In this document: positions 1 to 10,832 of the stretch, in pieces
How the letters are laid out: every line of letters starts with the position of its first letter
How positions within the stretch are numbered: position 1 is the first letter of the stretch
NCBI GenBank assembly: GCA_015345905.1
Contig: JADDTR010000013.1
Location: forward strand, 742,394-806,393
DNA from: Aotearoamyces nothofagi
Lineage: Eukaryota > Ascomycota > Leotiomycetes > Leotiales > Tympanidaceae
Direction of reading: 5' to 3'
DNA: 64,000 nucleotides
The notes under the pieces: model-generated
Told to the model about the DNA's origin: nothing
Database searches by the model: none
The model's input: the letters and a program-made list of their open reading frames with translations, nothing else
Position numbers and translations under genes: made by a program

Positions 1-6
1 CAAGGG

Positions 7-26
7 TATATATATATATATATATA
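7..26. repeat. (TA)n microsatellite
   Basis: Twenty bases of perfect TA dinucleotide lie 70 bp beyond the stop codon of the fusion gene at 97-3991. No other feature is seen in positions 1-96. Confidence 0.9.
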
Positions 27-96
27 GTTTAAAAAACTCCCCACGCAAATTCATGCGATGCCCCAAGGAGAAGAGAGAGGGATGCAAACGATGCTT

Positions 97-3000
97 TTAC
101 CAAGTAAACATCATCAATGCCGGGTTCAGCACCATCGGCAAGAGCAAATGACCCGTAACAATCGTCACAACAGGCCAGATGACTGTGAAGAACCGGATCT
201 GCCAAAGTGGCGGCACGGCATATGCTCCGCACAGGAGCATGGCTATCGTGCAGATACAGAAGATGTACGAAAACTTGAAGCGCCGGAAGATGCGCGGAAG
301 CTCAATGAAGAAGGTCGTGTTTTCCGCTTCTTTCGACGTGGCGCCCCACGACATGTCGATCGAGAACAAGTGACAGAGGAGTGCTTGTGACACATGCAGC
401 GAGATGCCGCCCATGAAGCAGCTGATCAGGAGGATCCACTTGAAGTTTTCTATCACTATCGAGGCATTAGTATCAGTGCGAGTGTTAGGATTACAGAGAA
501 GACGACTTACGTGATCCAAGGAGGCTTCGATTTTCCACGCGGTATCGAAGGATGGCGAGCGCAACATTTCCCGCTGCCGCGAAGACGATGATAACAGAGA
601 AGTATACCTTGAACGAATCGACGTAGTAGTGGTCAAGATAACCGTTCCAGATCCCCACGAGGATATAATTCAATATAACAGCAAACCAGGAGTAGCCAAT
701 GGCATAATACGTCCCGATATAAGCTAGAATAGTCACTTTCGATCCAACAGGCATCTGTGAAGAGACAAATTTCTTGATCAACGGCGTGAAGGGCCCTCTT
801 TTAAGCCAGTCTTTGAAGGGATAGAACATCATTTCGTTACAACCATAGGCGTACTTCTCCCAACGTGCCAGTTCGTCGTATACTGTGAGAGACACGCCTT
901 CTTTGAATCCATCGCCAGCCCATGCAGCAAGTCGGATCAGGTAGCCATCACACTGCAGACGAAGAGCTAGATCAAAATCTTCCGAGACAGAAGTTTCGGA
1001 CCAGAATTTCTCTTCGCCTTCTTCGTCAATGAATGACGTTTCTTGCACTGCAGACCAGCGGAGGACTGCATTGTGGCCGACAAAGGGAGAAACATCACCA
1101 GCTGCGACAGCAAACCGAATCGCAGTGTAGATAAGATGTGTGAAAAAACTGGTCGCTGTTAGCACCGTTCGTAATACTTTGAAAGCTATGACTCACGTTA
1201 TACCGGTCTCAAAGAACGAGGTTGTGACATTCATGACACCTGATGAGAATTGCAAGACGCCAACTCTAGGCGCCGACTCCATCTCGCTGGCCGCATCGAG
1301 TAAGCAATCAGCTGGCACTCGAGTATCCGAATCAATGAGAAGAATATAGTCTCCAACACGAATATCGCCTTCTCCCCATGTTTGGCCTTTGTCCTCTTCG
1401 AGAACCTCATCAAAACACGTTTGATAAGCCTGTGTTTCTGCGTAATCGTCCCAGAAGTCGTGTCGGTCGACCAGAGCTAGTTTCTGTTCCACTCTGATAG
1501 ATAACCGTAGAGCGTAGTTCATGTTTGACGCCTTCTTGAATTTTCCTTTTCGGATGAACTTTGCCTCTCCTGGTCCGGGGTTTGGGTTATGGTTAGGTCG
1601 TGATACCCATCCAATGTTATGGTCCACGTAAAACTCTCGTCTTTTCCGCGCAACTTCGGGTGGAATGACTTGCATGCCGTCGTCGTTGTAAAATAGATTG
1701 ACGGTGCCACCTTGTTGTCGGTATGTATCCATAGCTTCCTCAAGAGAGTTGACAGTAGGTACAATGACAGTGTCAAGGCCTTCCTTGTAGACTGGGCATT
1801 GAATTGTGATATGTGGAAGAGGGCCGTTCCTAGGATTCAATCGGATTGGACGGATTGCAGAGTAAAACTTGGAGTTTCTAGTCATGTGGCCGACTGGACC
1901 GAACATTTGAAACACGTCTTGAATTGCAGAGTGTACGAAGAACTTGCAATTTAATGTTAGTTACTGGCTTGGCTCATGGAAGTTCAAAACATACCAGTGC
2001 GATAAACATTTGTAGGGGTGTGATAATAATCAATAACAGTCGAGTGAAGTTATGATCTATTGTACTTTGGTTTGCAAGCGACTTGGCGCCCAATCCCAGT
2101 AAGATCATAGTACCAAGTAATGTTGTAGCAACCATTATACAGCTCAAAAGATTGATCGGCCGCTTCTTCTCGACAACTGCTTCGATATCAGAGCCATCAT
2201 CGATGTGGTAGCTGTAATTATCGTCATCGCCCTTTTCGCCATAGAAGGGAGCATTGAATATTTCATCGCCTGGGTGGTAGCGATTTCCGCCTTCTAACGC
2301 TTTCGTCTCTGCCATATCAGCCTCTTCCGCCAACAAATTGATTTCACGAACAAGCCCGAAGAGTTCCGAGCGAGCACGAGCATACACTAGTTCTTGCAAG
2401 AAAGGCTTGAGATAATCGATACCGATTTGTTCCCACTCGAGGCCTTCCCATTTCAATCCATTGAAGAATATTCTTTCGTTAATGTTCCGCCCTTCTAGGT
2501 CGACACCGTCGGCAATTTCTTGGTTTGTCCTATTCCTAAATACGAACCATCCATTTGTCATGGGTATTAATTTATTTTGCGCGAGGGCTATTGCTTTTCC
2601 CTCTTGCTTCTCTGAGAGAAGGTCAAATTTGGTGATTACTCCCACTGTACGTTCGCCACTCGGGTCCGCAATCTTCGTTAACGGAATTGCCCTTTGGCTT
2701 TCTAAGTCGGTCGTAGCATCTACCACCAGTCTACGATTGTCAGATCATGCAATTAAGTGCAAGGGGGCATGCATACATTATAATATTATGAGAGTCCTTC
2801 AGGTAATCTCCTGCTAAGGTGTTTGCCAACTTGATGTCTTTCTGGGATTGATGTGTTGCCGGTGCTGTGTCGTCAAGTTAATATCGGTTTATTATTCCCG
2901 GATACAGATGTTCTTACACGAGTGAAGTCCAGGGAGATCAACCACACAGATATCTTCATATTCGGGGCCTGAAACCTCGATCCTGAGTATATCACCGGAA

Positions 3001-3991
3001 AATCCAGCATATGATAGCAACATATTTCTATCCATCTGTTGAAGAAACTAGAATAAGATCAGTACCACGATCTCCGTATTGATGTATGACAGACATACCT
3101 TGTCAAATATCTTTGGGAAATCAACTGTGTCGAATGTTTCCTTGCTTAAAAAGTTTGTTGATTCGATCACGACTTTGGACATTATAAGATCTTCGCCCAA
3201 AGAAGTCTTCGAAATTCTGCTAGCCTTTACTGAAGGGAATTCATCTGGAGAATTCCGAAGGACAACCTCAGTCGCGAAGCGAGTACAGCCTTTGTCGGCG
3301 ATAGGAAACGACAATCCTGTCAGCGAGTTCAGCACTGATGACTTGCCGCTCGATTGATTTCCAACGACGACAATCTGTTGAAACTTCATTAGTGACATGT
3401 CTAAAGCAGAAGAGACTACGCCACGGAACTGCTCACTTTTGGAGGCGCAACATTTTCACTGAGATGTCCAATATCTGTTAGAGCTCTTTGGGTATCTGAA
3501 ACAACACTTCCTAATCTCTGGTGGGCATCTGCAACACTTCCTAATCTCTGGTGTATAGAAGTAATACTGTCCCCTCTGTTACTGTCCCCTCTGTGTTGCA
3601 CAGAGGCAGTACTACCTTGCCGTTGAGGAATGGAAGCAAAGCTATTACTCCATATTGGAAACTGACTGCTTAAATCTTCTTCGCCATCGTGGGATGGGGT
3701 TGATCCGGTACTATTGTGTCTAGTATCTAATGGCCCAATGCTCATGTTCCTTTCATCGTCTACTTTTGGCGCGTCGGCAACGGCGGATGCTGTGCTGCCA
3801 CTTTTAACCAAAGAGGATTCCGGCTCTGCGGTGTTATAGTCGCTTGGCCAAACATTCGTATTCCGTGCGTGGAGGTGAGATTGGTTGGGTGGGTGAGGGA
3901 CATACGAAGTAATAGGTAGCAATTGATTTTCGGGTCTTGCAGAGGTCCTTGTCGCCGTCGGCAATGGCCGAGTTATTTGATCGGACGACAT
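97..3991 (-). CDS. Dynamin-type GTPase fused to a family 2 (chitin-synthase-like) glycosyltransferase
   Basis: Eight exons read 3991-3437, 3374-3099, 3035-2918, 2864-2777, 2730-1995, 1942-1197, 1148-511 and 455-97, giving 1171 residues with all phases consistent. Residues 1-185 are low-complexity, with repeated QRLGS-like units. Residues 186-475 are a dynamin G domain: P-loop GNQSSGKSS (190-198), a conserved switch I Thr in CTRFATEV, DLPG (310-313), TKFD (379-382, where the family has TKPD) and FRN (410-412). No middle or GED domain follows. Two membrane segments (about 539-560 and 575-600) lead into a GT-A fold with NDDG (677-680), DSD (795-797) and SED (895-897), then a multi-pass C-terminus. 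The glycosyltransferase half resembles the fungal GT2 needed for hyphal growth on solid surfaces in Zymoseptoria and Fusarium; it should act at the plasma membrane or on vesicles, probably making a surface polysaccharide. The exon 2730-1995 runs from G domain into the transferase without a stop, so the fusion is read directly from the DNA. A mechanical coupling of GTPase and synthase is inference. Confidence 0.85.
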
Positions 3992-5651
3992 ATCGAGAGA
4001 CCAAGGACTCGTTGTTGCATTGTATCATGTAACGGTCGTGTCCCGATGGCAAAAAGTTCTGCGGTATTTAGGATATATCCTCATACATACACTAACTAAC
4101 AATGCAACGCCCATGGCACGTCATGGTGATGGCAGCCCGATATAGGATACATGGCTTGCTTCTGGGAGTAACAGGAGCTCCGAAAAAGCAGAAGGGGGAT
4201 GAAAACGGACGCACTAAAGTTGATAAGTCGTTATATACGCCCAACGGTTGTTATAGAAGACACAAGCATCACCCGATATCGTACCACGGACCTATCTAGC
4301 CTAGCAGCATAATCGAGCAAGTCCGCGGTAGAGATTAGGTGTGGCACCAAACGGTAGGCTTGTGGGTCCCGGACGAGGCGGTTGGAATGCTTCGAGCCCA
4401 ACTTTATCTGTCTCTGGATGGGGAGTCGTATAGAAGAGGAGGGGCTCTCGTCTTGACAGAATTCTTATTAGAAGACGCTGGTCTGAAAAGAAACAACAAT
4501 GCTCCCTGGACCGCCGTCCTTGAGGTGCATTAGTCACAATGGTATCATCATACTCTACGGCTCTACATTCTATGCATGCCCTCCAGCTCCATCGCGTGGC
4601 GGAGATATCATGTCTCCAGCAAAGCGAACCTCGACGACCAGCCTATAAGCTCTCCAAGGTTCCGCGGCACGAAGTCCCCGATGCAAAGATGGACAGGATA
4701 ACTGTACCCATATTGCAAAGGTCGCAATGGAATTGGGCAGACAGACACGCACACAGTATGTACAAGTACAATACAAAGCTGGGCGGGGCCAGCCAAGTAA
4801 GTCGGCAGTCTCGATTCTAGAGTCCAGATGGGCAAGAATGGGATGGATGCGTGGGTGACAAGAAAGCAGTTGGAGTCCATATGGATAACACGTGAGGCAT
4901 CTTCGGCGAAAGGCGGAACAAAAAGCCGAGGAATTTCTGCTATAGCTACAATGCAACATCATTAACCTCCAAACTACATGTCCAACAGAAGAGACCCGGC
5001 GGGCAATCTGGAAACTGTGCTATGCTACAGAATGTCCATATCCTCATCTCGCCCTCATTATCTTCAAAGGTTGATTTATGCCATTGTGGCGTTCACGCCT
5101 GCCGTGCCTTTTTTCCGGTGACGCCCGGAGGCGCTCTACTTTGCGCCTATATAGATAGGTATCTTAGATGATAGGGACACTACATTCCTCACTTCAAGCC
5201 ACACTCTCCAACGCCCGCTCTTAATTGCAGCAGGCTGAAGGCACATCTTCGGCTGTCCGAATGCATCTTGTTTGGGCGCCAAGCACATTTTTCCTTTCAA
5301 TGCTTTCATTTCCGTCCATTTTGCAGATCGAACTATGGCATGATTTTCGCCTTCTACCTTTCCTCCGGGTTCCGGGGCACTGGAGAAGATCACCGCAGAT
5401 GCCAATGTATCCATCTGGCTCAGTCTCTGGTTCTTCCCCAGCTCCAATCATAGTGAATTCTTTATCGCGGACGTTCATGTTGCTTTCTCTCTAGGTCCTC
5501 TTTCCTTATCGGAGCCTCGGTCTACACGTTTGTTGCCACTCTTGAAACCATCTGCGTCTTGCAGACAATCACTTGCTTGTTGCTGCATGTAGTGCATTGC
5601 ATTGTCGACAGCGTCAGAGCTTGTCTTTCGAATCCCTCTCTATTTCTAGTC
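3992..5651. other. Intergenic region between divergent genes
   Basis: This 1.66 kb stretch separates the starts of the fusion gene (minus) and the GH16-like gene (plus), so it should carry both promoters. Short open frames on both strands lack any family resemblance or splice continuity. I see no RNA gene or repeat here. Confidence 0.6.
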
Positions 5652-7109
5652 ATGGAGCCGACTGAACAGCAGAACACCGAGGAGAGGAGCACGTCGCCAG
5701 CAGACTTGCCAGTGTCCACTAGAGTGCGACGTGCGACAATCGGCGCTCTCAGACAGACTATTCCCGCTTTCGAAGACGACAACGATGCTGCCCGGCCATC
5801 AACCCCAGAGATGCCGTATCTGGGCTTGCATCCTAGTACGGCAAGCATTGTACGCCGAAGATACTTTCACTCTCGCCTGATCAAGAAGGGTGAAGTAGAT
5901 AGACCTGAATTGAGAGAGAGGGAGCCGATGGAGAGGTGGATAACGATTATTCCCTGGACCGGGTTTCTCCTTGGACTTGGGATGGTTGCGGTTTTTTCAT
6001 ATCTTGGTGTTCACTCCGTTGTAAAACACAAATACTGCTCAGTACTCTACGATGATTTTTCTATGGGATTCAATCCAGTGGTATGGACTCAGGAAATACA
6101 AGTCGGCGGATATGGGTGAATATTGCATGCCGGAGGTTGGAGTTCCACATCGCTGACACTATGGAACAGGAATAACGAATTCGAGCAGACAACTGGCAAT
6201 AACACCAATGTTTTTGTAGAGGACGGCAAACTCATTTTCAGACCGACTCTCCGCACCGAAGAGGAGCTTCTCGAAAGTGATAGCGTCGTAAATCTAACGC
6301 TGGATGGGACCTGTACATCCACCGTCGTAGCGGACTGCCAATTCAGCAGCAATATCACTGCAGACTACATCATCCCGCCTGTATATTCAGCGCGCATCAA
6401 CACGAAAAACTCAGTCTCCATCAAATACGGCAAAATCGAAATAACGGCCAAGCTGGCCAGCGGCGACTGGCTCCTGCCGCAGATCTTCATGCTGTCCGTC
6501 AACGACACCTACGGCGCTTGGCCAAAGTCTGGCGAGATAGATCTCGCGACATCTCGCGGGAACAACTACACATACAAGGCCGGCGGCAACAACGTAATGT
6601 CCAGCACACTACATTGGGGATTAAGCTCAACCCTCGACGGCTGGTGGCGCACAAACGTCAACCAAACGGGATTCCACGCGCCATTCTCCGATTCCTTCCA
6701 CACATTTGGACTGGAGTGGAGCGAGAAATACCTGTTCACATACCTTGATACACAAATTGCTCAGGTCCTGTACACGCCATTCAACCAGTTCCAATACACA
6801 CGGGGTGATTTCGGCATGGTGGACGACGAAGGCAACGCCCTCGTGAATCCATGGGCATCGACGGGGCTCTACCAGACGCCGTTTGACCAGGAGTTCTATC
6901 TCATCCTGGCGCTGTCTGTGGGTGGGACTAGTGGGGTGTTCGAGGACGGTGAAGGCGGGAAGGCTTGGGTTGATAGCGAGACGACGACGGCCAGATACGA
7001 CTTCTTTATGGACAAGGATGCATGGTATCCTACGTGGGAAAAGGAGGGTTCCGGGGAGATGGTGATTGACAGGGTTAGGATGTGGCAGCAATGTGATCCG
7101 GTCGCTTGA
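5652..7109 (+). CDS. GH16 family beta-glucanase-like type II membrane protein with altered catalytic motif
   Basis: Two exons, 5652-6115 and 6170-7109, are joined across a 54-bp GTGAAT/ACAG intron and give 467 residues. The ATG at 5652 is chosen because it opens a hydrophilic cytoplasmic tail; an in-frame ATG at 5559 would only add a hydrophobic stretch. Residues 96-118 form one signal-anchor helix, followed by a lumenal or extracellular domain of the GH16 group that includes fungal endo-1,3-beta-glucanases and glucan-binding proteins. The active-site strand is normally E-x-D-x-x-E. Here it is SGEIDLATSRGN: Glu277 (nucleophile) and Asp279 are present, but the acid/base Glu position is Thr282. 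The surrounding residues are well conserved, so the protein may bind glucan rather than cleave it; that is inference. Several N-glycosylation sequons (for example around residues 195 and 215) fit secretion-pathway passage. Confidence 0.85.
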
Positions 7110-7303
7110 GCCGGGAGGCATGGAGTTGTCGGATGGGATACGTATATACGCATATCACGAGGTGGATTGGATTATCTTGCAGCATATAGTACGCGAATAC
7201 CAAGAGCCACGTCTGATGTAATCTTGGTGACTGGAAGAGCTCAGAGAATTAACGTGCCCGTGGATGAGATGGCAAGCCTGCCATGTATCTACGATGTATC
7301 TAC

Positions 7304-7332
7304 GATGCAGATGCAGATGCAGATGCAGATGC
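7304..7332. repeat. GATGCA hexamer microsatellite
   Basis: Nearly five perfect tandem copies of GATGCA are preceded by a short doubled GATGTATCTAC-like unit. Confidence 0.9.
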
Positions 7333-7901
7333 CTGCTTCGATAAGGTTGAGAGGCTAAACTCCCTTTTGCACATTCCGCGGGTGCGAAGGAGCGCACAAC
7401 GCTGCATCAGGGAAAGGCTCTCGACGGCTCCGCTCCATGCAGAATACGAACACGCCCCCATCGCATCGCACGTGTTTCCCATCATCACAACTCTCCACTG
7501 GCACACACCGTCCAGGAACATTAAATATATCTGCGCCACCTTGTTGCAATGGCCTCCCTGTTCGAGTCCCGCGACGTGCTCGAACTCCCAAAAAAAAACC
7601 CAGGCGCTGCGATGCGATGCGAGGCGATGCAAATAAGGCTCGCGAGAATGGGGGGGCGCGAGAAAAAGGGCCGAGTACTTTAAGCATATATCCTATCCTG
7701 ACTGTATCTTCTCCTCCTCTTCTCATCTCCCGTTGCGGGACACATAACAGGACTGGACTGTACTGGAGTACACTATACACCCCGGTTCGCTAGCTAGCTC
7801 GCTAGGAATGAAGCGCTACCGACGACCGACCCCCGTTATCAGCGCGTGTCGCTGAGGGAGAATGGATGGGCTGGACGCATTTTTTCTCTTTTCTCGCCCG
7901 C

Positions 7902-7928
7902 GCTGCTGCTGCTGCTGCTGCTGCTGCT
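7902..7928. repeat. GCT trinucleotide run
   Basis: Nine uninterrupted GCT triplets lie in the GC-rich intergenic region, outside any supported coding sequence. Confidence 0.9.
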
Positions 7929-8169
7929 TCAGCACCCGCTGGGAGAGGTGAGAGGGAGATGACGGGGTTTGTTTCTTAACAGACCGTTGCGTTCCGCCGC
8001 GCCTTTGCAGATGCGCGCGCATCGCGCATCGCGCATCGCGCATTCCTTGTCCTGGGCTCCCGAGCAGAGCAGAGCAGAGCACAGCCGATTCCCGCGTTCC
8101 CGCGCCGCGACTGACTGACTGACTCCCTTGCTGATTTTCGATCCAGACGACGCCCGCGGTGGCCAGGTT

Positions 8170-8182
8170 GGGGGGGGGGGGG
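8170..8182. repeat. Poly-G tract
   Basis: Thirteen consecutive G. Related tracts in the same region are C16 at 8428-8443 and G12 at 8663-8674. Tract length may be unreliable because homopolymers are hard to sequence. Confidence 0.8.
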
Positions 8183-8427
8183 AGGGAAGATTTTACGCGG
8201 CCAGAGAGACGGGGTTTTCGTTCGTCCCGCACGGAAGGAGAAGAGATTTTGCTCTTGCTCGAGCAAAACTCGAGCAAAACAGCTGTTGCTGGCGAGGCTG
8301 GGCTGGCAAGGTTCGGCCGTCGACGGGGGGATTGCCGCATCCGGCCGACGGGGCGACGCACCGCGGATGATGCGCCGCGGAGATCTCTCCGCGTCCCGTG
8401 GGTGTCGCCGCGTTCGTCGCTGGGCGG

Positions 8428-8443
8428 CCCCCCCCCCCCCCCC
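8428..8443. repeat. Poly-C tract
   Basis: Sixteen consecutive C in the GC-rich intergenic region. Confidence 0.8.
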
Positions 8444-8662
8444 GCCGGTCGTCATTGCCTTGGCGGAGCCGCGCACGGTGGAGGGAGAGATGCTGTGGTG
8501 CGACATGGAGGCGGAGGTGCAGAGCGAGGTGCCGTCTGGGGGTGCGAAATTATCACTCCTCGCGAGGGTAGGAGGCTCGAGGAGGCGGCGGGCGGGCGGA
8601 GCTCGGGGGAGAGCGCGGCTGTGGGATGCGGATGGGGCGTTGGTCAAGCTGACGTAGGTGGA

Positions 8663-8674
8663 GGGGGGGGGGGG
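8663..8674. repeat. Poly-G tract
   Basis: Twelve consecutive G in the GC-rich intergenic region, about 180 bp before the minisatellite array. Confidence 0.8.
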
Positions 8675-8843
8675 TGCAGACTCGGTTTGGAGAATCGATG
8701 CGGATCGCGGTGCTGCAGGTGTCGGTTCTTGCTTGGCAGGGCAGATGCTTCGCTGGTCGGTGGCTGATATGGCGACGTGGAGAGGGCTGTTGTACTCGTC
8801 GTCTGGACTTGCTTTTGCTCGGTGCAGTGGGTGGTGGGTCTAG

Positions 8844-9166
8844 GAGTTCCATTCTATTCTTCTCTGGTGGTTGTATAGCAGTGTATAAGAGTCCGTCTAT
8901 TCTTCTCTGGTAGTTATACAGTAGATAGTGAGTCTAAGAGTCCACTCTATTCTTCTCTGGTAATTATACAGTAGATAGTGAGTCTAAGAGTCTACTCTAT
9001 TCTTCTCTAGTAATTATACAGTAGATAGTGAGTCTAAGAGTCCACTCTATTCTTCTCTGGTAATTATACAGCAGTATATACAAGTCTACTCTATTCTTCT
9101 CTGGTAATTATATAGCAGTATATACAAGTCTACTCTATTCTTCTCTAGTAGTTATATAGTAGTATA
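8844..9166. repeat. Minisatellite array, left block
   Basis: About seven imperfect tandem units of roughly 43-50 bp share the core TCTATTCTTCTCTGGTAATT followed by a TACAGCAGTATA-like half. Most unit-to-unit differences are C/T or G/A. The same unit in the same orientation resumes at 10661, on the other side of the Tc1/mariner relic, so the element probably landed inside the array. Confidence 0.85.
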
Positions 9167-9196
9167 CAGAAGGGGGTTAGTGAAAGTTACAGATCA
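9167..9196 (+). repeat. Left terminal inverted repeat of the Tc1/mariner relic
   Basis: It begins CAGAAGGGGGTTAG directly after a TA. Compared with the reverse complement of the right end, all but one of the mismatches are transitions. Confidence 0.75.
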
Positions 9197-9518
9197 TGTA
9201 GATTATTATATAACTCAACAACCAATAAATCAATTGACTTAAAATCTTATAGGACTACCTTTACACTTGATAACTTCCTATATACAGATTGGTAGCTCAT
9301 CAATCCACTTGTTGAAAATATCAGATATAATATCATTTTCCCAAATATCCAGTATCGCCTCTTTTAAGTCAGCTAAACTCCAACCACTATAAGGCTTCCT
9401 ATTCTACAACTTTTGCTTGATAACTCTCCAAACATTCTCAATTGGATTAAGATCTAGTAACTGAAGTAGCCAATCAATTGAATAGATATAATATTCAACT
9501 CTAGCCCTATTGCAAAGA

Positions 9519-9957
9519 CTATAATTTTAGCTAGTATCCTTTTTTCTATACACTTTAGAATTATTCTCAATACAAAAAAAGTCTCATCTTCTCTTTCTAG
9601 ATTTCTTGTTCTTTGTAATTTCAGCTAATGCTCCTTGAAGAATTTGGTATTTATATACCTTTTGGTTGAAACTATAGATATCTTTTTCACTTGATAGAAT
9701 CTAGAGCTTTGACTTGTTATTATATCCAATTAATCTCNCTATAATTTTAGCTAGTATCCTTTTTTCTATACACTTTAGAATTATTCTCAATACAAAAAAA
9801 GTCTCATCTTCTCTTTCTAGATTTCTTGTTCTTTGTAATTTCAGCTAATGCTCCTTGAAGAATTTGGTATTTATATACCTTTTGGTTGAAACTATAGATA
9901 TCTTTTTCACTTGATAGAATCTAGAGCTTTGACTTGTTATTATATCCAATTAATCTC
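9519..9957. repeat. Direct duplication flanking a single N (probable assembly join)
   Basis: Positions 9519-9737 and 9739-9957 are the same 219 bp as far as I can read, separated only by an N at 9738. The duplication lies inside the transposon relic. A single N between identical contig ends fits unmerged overlapping contigs better than a biological tandem repeat. Confidence 0.85.
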
Positions 9958-10626
9958 TAAACTATAAATAACTGTCGACCTTGATAAAAAGTAAATTGAA
10001 TACAGTCTAATCTCTGTCTCTAGCCTCTCTTTCTCTAGATTTGCTCTTGTCTAAATATCTGAGTATTGAAAGTTGATTTATCTATATAAAGTCCTCTTCT
10101 GAAAAAGGGCTTTCTTTTAGCTTTTAAAGTCTGGCAAAATTCAAGCTGAAGCTTTGGGTTTTTTGGAGAGATATAAGACTTTGTTTTAGGGATATATTTA
10201 TAATAACCAAGGTGATTTAGAGAGTAGAATAGTGTTGATAGACTGTACTCAAGTTGAAAGTATTCAATGATACTTTAGAGATCAAGGATATAGTGGTTAT
10301 AATAATCTGTAAACTATTTATCAATTGCTTTAAGCTGAGTATTTGATATTTTCCTAGGCCGACTACTTTACAGTTTTCTAGTCTATTGTTCAGTAGCTTT
10401 CTTAAGCTATTATACTCTAGTAGATTGAGGTATATCAACTTCTTTAGCAGCAGCTCTCTAGGACCATTTGGTACTCTCTACTAAGGTATAAAACTGAGAT
10501 TTTTTAGAAGTAGTCTACTCTTTATAAATATAAGCTATAATTACTACTAGATTTTGTTTAAATTCTATTGTTGTAGTTCTATATACTAATAGGTTTTCTA
10601 TAAGGTTTTCTATACTGTAACTTAAG

Positions 10627-10656
10627 CAATCTATAACTTTTGCCAATTTTCTACTA
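10627..10656 (-). repeat. Right terminal inverted repeat of the Tc1/mariner relic
   Basis: Read on the minus strand it begins TAGTAGAAAATTGG and is preceded by TA. It pairs with the left end at 9167-9196. Confidence 0.75.
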
Positions 10657-10660
10657 TATA

Positions 10661-10832
10661 AGAGTCTATCTATTTATTCTCTAGTAATTGTACAGCAGTA
10701 TATAAGAGGCTATTCTATTCTTCTCTAGTAATTGTACAGCAGTATATAAGAGTCTATCTATTCTTCTCTGGTAATTATACAGCAGTGTATAAGAGTCCAT
10801 CTATTCTTCTCTGATAATTATACAGCAGTGTA
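10661..10832. repeat. Minisatellite array, right block
   Basis: About four units of the same motif as at 8844-9166 lie in the same orientation, ending in a CAGCAGTGTAAC half-unit. Confidence 0.85.

Larger units (their letters stand above)
7110..8843. other. GC-rich intergenic region with simple repeats
   Basis: No gene is supported here. The stretch holds a GATGCA microsatellite, a GCT triplet run, a threefold GCATCGC-type repeat near 8019-8043, and G and C homopolymers. Long open frames on both strands are products of high GC content and have no recognisable family signature. Composition drops sharply to AT-rich at about 8850, where the minisatellite begins. Confidence 0.6.
9167..10656 (-). 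mobile_element. Decayed Tc1/mariner-type DNA transposon
   Basis: The element is bounded by about 30-bp terminal inverted repeats and TA dinucleotides on both sides, the target expected for this superfamily. The minus strand retains transposase pieces: an N-terminal helix-turn-helix-like block with RPRKIS near 10350, a middle block ending GLYIDKST near 10080, and the C-terminal signature LDLNPIENVW near 9440, typical of the DDE/D family. Many in-frame stops interrupt the reading, and base composition is very AT-rich, so it is not functional. The observed length is 1490 bp; removing the duplicated 219 bp plus N inside it leaves about 1270 bp, a normal size for the superfamily. Confidence 0.85.

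Noticed and set aside
7304-7332. Microsatellites considered as a CRISPR-like array
   Set aside because: Units are only six bases with no spacers, and the organism is a eukaryote.
7976-8767. Several overlapping open frames of 120-220 codons in the GC-rich block
   Set aside because: They occur on both strands at once, run through homopolymers and simple repeats, and have no family motif.
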